The notes under the pieces are model-generated. The model ran no database searches. It saw nothing but the letters and a program-made list of their open reading frames with translations, and was not told the origin of the DNA. From the NCBI GenBank assembly GCA_941918925.1, contig OW799233.1, positions 152,686,845-152,750,844 of the forward strand: 64,000 nucleotides of DNA, given 5' to 3'. This document shows positions 12,021-24,000 of the stretch, one piece after another. Position 1 is the stretch's first letter, and each line of letters opens with the position of its first letter. The position numbers and the translations under genes were made by a program. The DNA comes from Phyto melanocephala. Lineage: Eukaryota; Arthropoda; Insecta; Diptera; Rhinophoridae.

Positions 12021-15000
12021 TTAATTTTCCGTCAACTTATGATTTGACATTTTATCCATTTCGGCAGCGTTAGTAGTAGTTGTTGTTGTAGTATCAATTG
12101 TTACTTTTTGAGTGTTGTTTTCTTTATTAAATGCTGGACACTTATGATGATGATTTATAATGGGGGAAGTTACGCTCGATAACGGCTTGTCCCTTGTACC
12201 ATAAAAATTCTCATAGTTTAAAGGAAAATTTTGTGCCGAGTCTTCAGTTCCCGAAATTGTTTTAATCAATGAGTTCGAATTAAGGGATTCCAATTCATGT
12301 GATTCGGAATTAATAAGTTCTCCTACAGCCGAACTGCATGGTGTTAGTAATTGTTCTCTGGTTACTTGATTCTGTTTGCGTTCATAGAATTTGATGCCAT
12401 TAGTAGTAGAGGAACGTTTTTGAATACTAGGATATTGAAATTGCATAAAGCCATATTGCGGCCCGAACAGTTTAAGTAGGCTCATAAGAAAAAACGTTGC
12501 ATAAGTCCAACTGACTGACATAACAACTAACAGAAATATGCCGATTTGTAGATATGGCAGAACATTAGAAAATAGCATAAGAGCTCCAGCAATGCCCGTC
12601 GTTAATGCTGCCATAGCCGTGGGACCGATAATGCGTGACAATGAATACTGAGTAGCTGCTAGTCTATCGCATGAAGGCGACAGGCGATAATGAATGCCAT
12701 AATGTAAACTAAAATCGACCGCAAGACCGATTGCTGTACTAACAGTTACACTCTCCAGTATATTTAGTTTCCAACCCAATACAATGAGTATAGCCACAGT
12801 AACGAAAATGGTTAGCAGAACCGTTATGACAGCATAAAGTGATATTAATATATTCAAAGTCACCAACAACAATACAACAAGTGAAGCCGACATTGCTACT
12901 GTTATAGCTATCAAAGTGCCTGAAGGCAAAGTATTTTGAACGTCATAAAATTTTAATTCACTAATGAACCAGCCACCTCGCATTTCAGGTGGTGCGGTAG
13001 TTAATTCACTTTGAAACCATTTTTCTACGGTGTTTATAAAGTCTTTAACGGTCTCATACACTGTGGAGTAGGAAACATTTGATTCAAATTCAATGACCAA
13101 AGCTTTAACTATAGGTGGTAATGCTGTTGAATTAGTTGTATTTTCTAATGTTGTATTGCCAAAGTCCTCACTTAGTGAATTATTTACATTGATATCTAAT
13201 TTTTTGGACGCCATAAATCGTGGCCCGGCAACGCTAGGTGAAAAGAAATCCCTAGGTGTGGCGTATAACGACGAAATTATTTGAGGTAAACATAGATCGA
13301 AGATATCTGGTTCAAAGGGAAATTTCGAAATATCACAGCAGGGAGTGCGGTCAGAATAATCCATTTCATTAACACACCTAAAAGCAAGCAATAATTTTAA
13401 ATATATTATTCAAAACGGTATTTTACCAAGATGAGGCAAAAAGAACGTCGTTGAAGAAGACATTTGTTTTTGTTAATACTATGTGTAATAAATATGTGTA
13501 TAAATTAAGGCATACTCATAAGTTATATGTAAAGCGGCAACAAACACAACAATTAAAAAATACATGAATTTTGTTTTTGTATACATAGTGGGCCAATTCA
13601 AAGTTGACTCTCATATTGTACTATATCATATAATTCATATTAATATGACTAGTGACTTTGAACACCTTTTGTTAACAAATTATGTATTTAATACAAGAAA
13701 GAAGACAAAGAGATGACGCTGTTAAAAATTGTATGTATACAGGAAAGAAGAAAATAGAAAATATTCTCTCTGAGAGGTGAGAGGCGAAGAAATTCTCTCT
13801 GAGAGACAGTATGGTTAAAAGTATAACATAAACAATTTCTTATACATAGGAAACAAATGTGTAAAGTCATATTATTTTTTTTGTATGGAAATTACTAACA
13901 AAAATTTTAAGCATGCATAAAATAATATGAAATAGTACAAATACGACTGATATGCAACCACTTTGAATTGGCCCAGTATGTAAATGTCTGCATAAATATG
14001 TCACACATTTACATACAGGAAATTATAGCTTAAAATTTTTTTGCCTTCTTTAATGAACAAAATCATTTAGAGTAATAACTTATTTTAACATAAAGTTTAA
14101 CAAAATATTCGAAAACCGATATCCTCTTAAAATTTTGTTTTATTTTAAAGGCAATCAATTTATAAAAATCAACTGAAAAATTTAAAAGTGCTTTCCTGAT
14201 AAACTATAAAAACAGACATAAGCAGTTTTTCCTTATTGCCACAGATATATATTACTTTTATTTGTAACTATTATAATTCTTATAAAATTTGTCTGATGAT
14301 AATGATAAAGCTAAAATTATTATACAAAACAAAAAAAAACACACCGCGTATCTGTTTATACTCTTAAGTATAATCAGTAGTTAGCAGACTGAAAGCAGGG
14401 AACAGGGAATTTTCTTGGCGATATTAAAATTTTTTTGGAAAATAAAATTGAACGAGGTTTCTTTTGTTAATGAAAATGAAAATATATTAAAATTAATGCT
14501 AAGAATAGCATTTATTCTTAATTGCATATTGCAAAATTTACAAAATGATAAAAAAAACAAGTAAGAGTGCTATATTCGGCCGTGCCAAATCTTATATACC
14601 CTTCACAACGTCATGCAATAACAATTGTTTGCATCACCATTCATCTCATATGAAATACGTACATACATATAAAAAACATACATAAATCTACGTAATAAAA
14701 AAAATTAAAAAAAAAAAAAAATTAAAAAAAAAAAAATTTTTTAAAAAAAATTTTTTAAAAAAAATTAAAAAAAATAATTAAAATATAAATAATAAATATA
14801 AAACAAAAAAAAAATAATAATAATAAAAATATAAATAATATATTAAATAAAAAAAAAATATAAACAGTTTCTTCTATTGAAGACGAACTGAGATATGAGC
14901 AAAAACCCACGACCACCTTGACAAAAACAACATTACAACAAAAACATACATACATACAAACGCGTATATTGGTTAGAGTAAACATGGCATCGAATTCCAG

Positions 15001-18000
15001 CTGAGCCGGTTTTATATATGTATGTACAAGGTGGCGCAAAAATAACCTTCCGATGTTTTTTGGTTGTAATTTTTAAAAAAGAATGAAAGACTTTGATTCT
15101 TCTTGTGGAGTATTTTTACATCAAGTCGAGAATATGATGTCATGTAAATGGCCGCCGCCACAGTTGATTGTCATTTGAGCCCTTTTTATGGCATTTTCCA
15201 TCACTTTGGCCAAAACTTCCGGCAATAGGTCCTCACATTCTTGACGGATATTGTCTTTAAGAGCTGCAAGAGTCTGAGGCTTGTTGACATAAACCCGCGA
15301 CTTCAAAAAGCCCCACAAAAAGAAGTCTGGAGCGGTCAAATCAGGCGATCTTGCTGGCCAGTTCAAATCGCCAAAACGGGAGATTAGGCGCCCGGGAAAT
15401 GCATCCTTCACGTGCAGTGTGTGCTGTTGCACCGTCCTGTTGGAACCACATGTTTTCCAATCCCAATTCATCAAGTTGCGGCAAAAAGAACTCGTTGATC
15501 ATTGCTCTGTAGCGCTCACCATTCACAGTAACCGTTTGGCCCGCGACGTCTTCGAAGAAAAAAGGTCCGATGACTCCTCCAGCGAAAACAGCACACCGTA
15601 CAGTAACTTTGAGCGGGCGTAATGGCTCTTCGTGGGTTACACGCGGATTTTCAGTGCCCCAGAAGCGTAAATTTTGCTTATTTACGTACCCGCTAAGATG
15701 GAAATGGGCCTCATCACTCATGATTATTTTTGATGAAAAATCATCTTCCTCTTGGTGGTGATTCAGGATGGCTTGAGCGTATGTTAGACGCGATTGGCGG
15801 TCAGCAGCTAACAGGTGATGCAGGCTAGGAAATCTGCGACGAAATTCACGTTGTGCCAAAGTCACCGACCGATTATTGGTCAAATAAATAGTCACCAATA
15901 TTCCGCGTTCTGGAGCAGTGTAGCGTAACATTGTTTATTAACGTGTATTTTGCATGTGTTTACTACACAAATGTCAAAACAGAACTGACATTAGGGGCCA
16001 ATTGCAAAATTTGTAGCATTTTCTGATAGGAGGATTTCTTTTGCGCCACCTTGTACGTATTTCATATGAGATGAATGGTGATACAAACTACTGTTATTGC
16101 ATGACTACACGTTGTGAAGGGTATATAAGATTTGGCACGGCCGATATAGCACTCTTACTTGTTTTTATTAAAAAATTCAACTTTTTATATTTGGGTTTTT
16201 TTATATTTTTTATGAATAAAATAAAAGGCAGCCCTGATAATCACATAATAATCTTTCAAATATATATATTTTATACAATTAAGAGAAAAGCACTTATTCT
16301 ACTAGTTTACATTTATTAGCTGTCCGAATTAGACGAATTCAATTTTAATTTTTTGGTGGTGTTAATTTTGCAATATATGTATTAACAACATTAAAACAAG
16401 GAAAAGCGATATATTTGGCTATGCAAATCTGATATGCCCTTCACAAAAGTGTAAATATGCAACTAAAAGTAGATATAAACTTTTTGTGAAACAGATATTC
16501 CTAAATCTTTCTTTTATTTACATTTGCTTAATCAATCAATTCCATTGTTGATTAATGGCATGTCATCATGTACATACAACCTTGTTATGTGTGATCATGT
16601 TCGGACGACGAAAAACTTTGCAATTTCAGCAAAGTTCATATCTTAGCTCGTAATTTGCGTAAATAACTGATTTTCAATAGCAAAATTATCAAAAGCATAC
16701 CTGATATACTGATATCATATAAGATTTTTAATTACATATACGTGGGGGCTTCAAAAAGTCGATTTCAACTTATACACGGACAGACAGACATACTTATTTA
16801 AATCAATTCATTTATGTACTAGAATTCAAAATATATAATATGTCTAAAATTAATATTGTAGAAATTACAAACAAACTTATAATATACTCTATTACTCTCG
16901 TGTGAAGGATATACAAACAACATGGTTTTTTATTATTATTTTAGTTCGCCGATGTATCAAAACTCACGCGGGAAAAAGTTTACTTTTTAACAAAAACTAC
17001 TTTTTTTATGAAAAAAATATACTGTTTCCACCTTCTGTTAATAGAATTCGCCTTGACCTAACCCTTTTTACTAGTAATCTTTATAGATTGAGAATCGAAG
17101 CATTCAGCTTGTTAAATTTAAGTACTTATTTCTTTTACACTAACCAATGTTTAGACGTTTCCCCGTTACAACTCTAATCAATGCACTCATATCTCATATT
17201 GTCAACACTGTGAACTGTGGCAACAAAAACTATATCACAAACTTGTTTCTATTGGTTTAACATATTCAATTTTAAAGACATATTTTAAGCCAAAAATACA
17301 AACAACTCCACTTTTTAATTAAATATACAAATGAATATATACGATAGATTAGGTTAAATATAAGAAAAAAAACAACTTACATTCTTTGCATAAGCGTTAT
17401 AAAATTTTCTATAAAACAGTTTGGTAAAAGCATCCCAAATGTTAATTGATAAAATGGTTGTTGTCTAATATTTTGGCAAAACGATAACAGCCAAATTTGT
17501 GCTGCTTTTGTTGATATATTAAAATTATTGTCATAATGTAAATTTCCATAGACATAAGGATTGTCATAATCTCCATCATCTACGGGTTGTATTCCCCAAA
17601 CAAAACGCAAGGAGAATTTATAGTTTTCAAAATTCTGATAGAAAAAAAATTCAGTTAATATTACCAATAATACTTTACCATTATGCTTCAACATACCATC
17701 ATGGATTTTTCAAACCAAAATTCATTTTTTAATTTTGAATTGTAAATCTCAAAGGGATGATTGGAAACAAAAAGTTGGAAATGTGAATTTTCTGGTAATT
17801 GTAAACCTGGTTTATATAGGACGACAATAGCGCTACAAATACCAATCGCACCTAAAAAAGTAGAAACATGAATAATAAATAGAAAAGATATCAAATATAA
17901 TTTTAAATTACCAAATACTATAAACCATAAGGGGGCATAATTTATTATCGCTGTTGTTATAAATGATTCTAATTTCGTGCAAAAACTGTTAATTGACTTA

Positions 18001-21000
18001 TTAATCTTTATGAATAGTTTTTGAATATGAAATTTGCTGCATGTTGTGTATGAAGATATACGTTCCATAATCGATATAGAAGCCGGTAGCCATGTGATCA
18101 TTAGAATGTAATTTGTAATTACTGCAGTTCCAGCAAAAACTCTACAAAGTAAAAAAAAAAAATATTTGATTTTGATTTTACTTTTAAATGAAAAATGTAT
18201 TCAGATACGCAATGGAAATCGATTTGAAAATAAACAAGTAAGAGCGCTATATTCTGCCGTGCCGAATCTTATATACCCTTCACAACGTGTAGTCATGCAA
18301 TAACAGTAGTTTGTATCACCATTCATCTCATATGAAATACGTACATACATATAAAAAATATACATATATAAAAAACATCCCATTGTAAAATTATAAATTT
18401 ACGTATGTATGTTAAAAAAAAAATAAAAAAAAAAAATTTAAAAAAAAAAATTTTAAAAAAAATTTAAAAAAAAATTAAAAAAAAAAATTTTTAAAAATTA
18501 ATTAAAATATATATAATTAATATAAAACAAAAAAAAATATAAAAAAAAATTAAAAAAAAAATAATAAAAATATATGTAAATAATATATTAAATAAAAAAT
18601 AAAAAAAAAATTTTTAAATATAAAAAAAAATTTTTTTTGGCTCAGCTGGGATTCGATGCCGTGGGTTTTTGCTCATATCTCAGTTGTTTATGTACCGATG
18701 TTTTTGATTTTCAATAACGATCTACTCCCGAATATTTCTGATATTTTAATACCTCACCCGGGTCCAAGCGATGTCTGGGGGCTTCAAAAAGTTGATTTCA
18801 ACTTACACACGGACAGACGATCAGACGGACAGACTGACAGAGCTTAATCGACTTCCCTATTCATAAGCTTTCAGAAAATATATACTTTATGGGGTCGGAA
18901 ATGAAAATTGTAGAAATTTCACACGGAATGACAAACCTATATATACCCTTTTTCACTGTGTGAAGGGTATAAAAATAAAGCAGTTTTTGTTTTAATTCTC
19001 CATATTTCTACGTTACTGTTCATTTTATCTAAATTTTGTATGCTTAAAAAACTAAATTCGAAATTCATCACACAATTTTTAAAAGATTAGATTTGAAAAC
19101 ATCGGTTTTTATTACATACATGTATACCTTATTATTAATATGTATTAAGTTTGTTAAGAAGAAGAACAATAGGTTCTTATAATCCAAGGGCCATTCATCA
19201 ACGCCAATTGCACCCAATTAGGTGTACATTATGGTGTGGCATTACATCTGAAATTATTATCGGGCCTTACTTCTTCGAAAATGAAGATGAAAGTGCTGTA
19301 ACCGTAAATGGAGAGCGGATTGGCTTTATGATAGAATATTTATCACGTATATTTTCTTCAACTCTAAATTTATTTTTAAATTAGTTTTGGATTGAATTAT
19401 GATTCTTCTAGAGATGTTCCATCCCATCTTGATGAAATGTGTATTTATCAACCGAACTAAGATTTAATACTGATGCAATCAAATGTTCATTAAGTTTATT
19501 TACATGTCGGGCTTCATTAATGGTGTTTTCAATAAAATACTATTAGTCTCTTTGGTAGCAATCATTTGTCTTGTACACAACTTTAGTTCTAGTATCTCCT
19601 ATTTGCAATTCAATCTTAGATTTATCAATCAAAATAGTTTTTTTTATTAAGTACATAAGTAATGGCTTAAAATTTAGCCTTAATATTAACCATATTTAAG
19701 AGATTAGCATCTAGTTACTAAATTATATCCAGTTTACCATATAAAATCCATATCCGAGCTTTTGCATTTTGTAGGGATATTTCCCATTAAACTTATTTCC
19801 TAATTATTATTGCTGCATTCACATACCTTGAAAACTTAACTTAGATACATATATTTAATTTTTTCTAATTCTTGATAAATTTTCCATATTTTACTTAGTC
19901 AACTATTCCATCTTAGAATATTGCTTAATATTGGTTGTACACAAAATTTGCATGTCTTAAAAACATGAAGTACGAATTGTTAATGATCAACTTAGAAAAT
20001 TTATATTTAAGAGTACTAAGTTTACAGAGATTTGGATTTAAAGTAAAATAATAATAAGCTTTTGAGAAACACATTTAAAACAATTTAAAAAATAACTCAA
20101 TATTAAAACCGTTACACCCAAATAAATGAAAATTTACTTCTGTGCGAATTAATAGTGGTTAGAGTAGTATATAGTGAAAAATCCCGTTTTTCTTAAATAG
20201 GTACAAAATTGTCTTTTTAAATTTAACAAATTAAAAAGAAGTCAATTTAAATTATTTAGTTATTAATGTTTTTAAAGGTTCATACTAAGATATCATTTTT
20301 ATTACAATTTTTTATTTAACTATTCAAGATTTAAAATAACTGAAATTGAAATTAATTTTTAACGGTTTCTTAACAACAAGAATAAATTAAAAACATATTT
20401 TGTGTCAGAAAGTATTTTAATAAAAAAAAACGGTAAACTGGTTTATACTTAATTTTCAAAAAAGCAACCGGTCTGTTTTAAAAGTCATTTATTCGAAAAT
20501 TCGTTTTTGAAAAACTTCGAATAATATATCACTTGTATGCATATAAGACCGCGCGTCGTACAACTTTAAAAATAACGTACATATTTTTGCAAGGCAACTT
20601 CGAATTTATTTTTCTGTGAACGTTAATCTCCAAAGACATAACGAAAATTTATTTATTTCTGCAGGTAAAAACAAATTTTTTAAATCTGCCTCAAAAGAAA
20701 TAATTCGAAAGTAGTTTAATTCGGTTATTCATTTTTGTGATTTTATAAGTTTTTTAGTTTTTTGCAAAAACCTAATTTATGCGGATTTAATAGTTATCTA
20801 TTTATTTTAATTAACTGCCATAAAAACTTTAAAATTATGGTTTCATCATCAGCACCCTTTGATTGATATTTTAGTGTTGAGTGTCTAATATTATTTATTG
20901 AACCCATAAGTTTAAGAAATAGAATACGCCAATTAATTTATTATTGTATTCATATTTCCTACGATTACTACATTTACTACTAAAGCTTTACTCTGCTTTT

Positions 21001-24000
21001 TACTTTCTTTTTTATTATCATTTCTAGTATTTTTTTTCGTTTTTTTATTCTTTTAAAATTTAAAAAAAAATTTAAACTTCTGGACAGATAAAAAGAAAAA
21101 TTGATACGTTTAAAAATAATTGTACTGTTGAATTTAGAAGTTGCTTCTAAACTGAATGAGGCGTCACAAATAATTTAAGAAACGGCTCTAATTTTGAGGG
21201 CAACAAAGTGTGTAGTAAACAAAAAGTACATTTGATTTTACCACATAGCTTGATTAAAAATTGTCCTTTCTTGTAAAATAAAAAAATTGACATGTTTGAC
21301 GATTTTACATTAAATGAACGATATGTACTTTATACTTTATAAAATAATTTTCAAATTACCCAAAGCATTTAATGGCTGTTATGTAACTCGTATAAGAAGC
21401 GTAAAATGCTCCCGCTGTTGTTACTGATGTCACAAACATTGATATTGATGCATGTCTTACGGTAAGTGCCATTAAATTCTGCAAAGTCTCTGTTTGTTCT
21501 GCATCAACAGCATTCGTTAAGGTTTTTGTAGTAACAGTTGACATTTTCGAAAATCTCTCCTTTAGTACACAGTGCCAAATTTTAATGAATATAAATGCAT
21601 CATCAGCACCAATACCTAAAAAAAAATTTTTTGTTCAAACAATAATATACTAACCAAAAATCATGAAATACTTACCAATAATAACTACTACAGCTAGCAA
21701 GTTCATATATGGAAAAAATGTCATTTCAAAAACTAGAGTATATATAAAATAAGCTAAACCTAATGAGAATATCACAGCAATACATGTCATTAAAGTAACA
21801 AACAAGGAAGTGGTGTACAACCACATACAGGTCATAACAAAGACTCCGCCCAATGCCACCAACCAAGCGTCAGTTAAAAGTAATTCATTAAATAACTCAT
21901 TTTCCAAACCTAAATCCATTGCCGCAACACGTACAATTTCGTTGCTTAAATCTCTGTAATGGAAAACATATTAATAAGTCCAATTCGAATATATCGCTGG
22001 CTTAATATAAAATGGTCGTATCTCGATATTTTTGTTTTTTTGAAAACACATTTTCAACATTTTCTAATAGTTGACTTATAAACACATCACGCATAACAAG
22101 TAACAGTGCCTATATTCGGCCGTGCCGAATCTTATATACCCTTCACAACGTGTAGTCATGCAATAACAATTGTTTGTATCACCATTCATACCATATAAAA
22201 TACGTGTATACGTACACGTTAGAATAAATGTGGCATCGAATCCCAGCTGAGCCAAAAAAATTTTATTTTATATTATTTAATATATTATTTATATTTTATT
22301 ATTTTTTTTTATATTTTTTTTAAATTTTTTAAAATTTTTTTTTTAAATTTTTTTAAAATTTTTTTTTGTAGTTTTTTTTATTATTTTTTTCTTATTTTTA
22401 ATATTTTTTTTTTTTGTAATTTTTTTTGTTTGGTATGTTTTTTACATGTATGTATGTATGTATGTTGTTGTTGTAATTGTGAAAAAAAACGAGGTGGTCG
22501 TGGTTTTTTGCTCATATCTCAGAAAGTTATGGGGCGATTGTGCTGAATTTCAATAGCGATTCATTCCTGGATATTTCCAAGAGATTGATACCATATACAT
22601 ATCTGAGGAACATATAGTTGCTTCTAAAAGTTGATTTCAACCAACACACGGACAGACGGGCAGACGGACAGACGGTCAGGGCTTAATCGACTCCTCTATT
22701 CATAAGCTTTCAGAAAATATATACTTTATGGGGTCGGAAATGAAAATTGTAGAAATTACAAACGGAATGACAAAGCTATATATACCCTTGTGCACCACAG
22801 GTGAAGGGTATAAAAATATAGGGCCAATTCAAAATAGACTCTCATATTGTACTGTCATATAATTCATATTAATATGACTAGTGACTTTGAACACCTTTTG
22901 TTAACAAATTATGTATTTAATACAAGAAAGAAGACAAAGAGATGACGCTGTTAAAAATTTTATGTATACAGGAAAGAAGAAAATAGAAAATACTCTCTCT
23001 GAGAGGTGAGAAGCGAAGAAATTCTCTCTGAGAGACAGTATGGTTAAAAGTATAACATAAACAATTTCTTATACATAGGAAACAAATGTGTAAAGTCATA
23101 TTATTTTTATACCCTTCACACAGTGAAAAAGGGTATATATAGGTTTGTCATTCCGTGTGAAATTTCTACAATTTTCATTTCCGACCCCATAAAGTATATA
23201 TTTTCTGAAAGCTTATGAATAGGGGAGTCGATTAAGCTCTGTCAGTCTGTCCGTGTGTATGTTGAAATCAACTTTTTGAAGCCCCCCGACATAGGTTGGA
23301 CCCGGGTAAGGTATTAAAATATCAGAAATATTCGGGAGTAGATCGGTATTGAAAATCAGAAACATCGGTACATAAACAACTGAGATATGAGCAAAAACCC
23401 ACGACCACCTCGATTTTTTTTCCACAAAAACAACATTACAACAACAACATACATACATACAAACGTGTATACTGGTTAGAGAAAACGTGGCATCGAATCC
23501 CAGCTGAGCCAAAAAAAATTTTTTTAAAATTTTTTTTTTAATTTTTTATTTTTATACCCTTCACCTGTGGTGCACAAGGGTATATATAGCTTTGTCATTC
23601 CGTTTGTAATTTCTACAATTTTCATTTCCGACCCCATAAAGTATATATTTTCTGAAAGCTTATGAATAGAGGAGTCGATTAAGCCCTGACCGTCTGTCCG
23701 TCTGTCCGTCTATCCGTCTGCCCGTCTGTCCGTGTGTTGGTTGAAATCAACTTTTAGAAGCAACTATATGTTCCTCAGATCTGTATATGATATCAATCTC
23801 TTGGAAATATCCAGGAATGAATCGCTATTGAAATTCAGCACAATCGCCCCATAACTTTCTGAGATATGAGCAAAAAACCACGACCACCTCGTTTTTTTCA
23901 CAATTACAACAACAACATACATACATACATACATGTAAAAAACATACCAAACAAAAAAAATTACAAAAAAAAAATATATTAAAAATAAGAAAAAAATAAT

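Larger units (their letters stand above)
14559..16165. mobile_element. Helentron-like copies split by a DD41D mariner
   Basis: The left part begins with ACAAGTAAGAGTGCTATATT (plus orientation), then an A/T-only tract, then reverse-orientation blocks (TGAGATATGAGCAAAAACCC, CGAATTCCAGCTGAGCC). The right part after the mariner (16054-16165) is the reverse-orientation 5' end, finishing GCACTCTTACTTGTTTTT. The sequence flanking the mariner, ATGTA/CGTATTTCATATGAG, is continuous in uninterrupted copies (for example 36192), which marks it as the insertion point. Confidence 0.7.
13378..17380. other. disp intron 9, about 4 kb, mobile elements
   Basis: Holds the 389-bp MITE at 13588, a Helentron-like copy interrupted by a DD41D mariner (14559-16165), another degraded Helentron-like copy (about 16385-16890) and a piece of the CAAGGCGAATT family (about 16905-17070). 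The remaining parts are AT-rich with no further signal. Confidence 0.6.
18142..21359. other. disp intron 6
   Basis: Contains the Helentron-like copy (18233-18976) and a DD41D transposase fragment (19151-19384). From 19385 to 21359 it is AT-rich with nothing I recognise. Confidence 0.6.

Noticed and set aside
15121..15474. 117-codon frame considered as a stand-alone gene
   Set aside because: It is the C-terminal half of a frameshifted mariner transposase, with TIRs and TA flanks around it.
18638..18670. Possible tRNA gene from A-box and B-box-like motifs
   Set aside because: The two boxes are adjacent, no acceptor or anticodon stem can be formed, and it recurs only within the repeat. Kept as a finding about the repeat, not as a tRNA.
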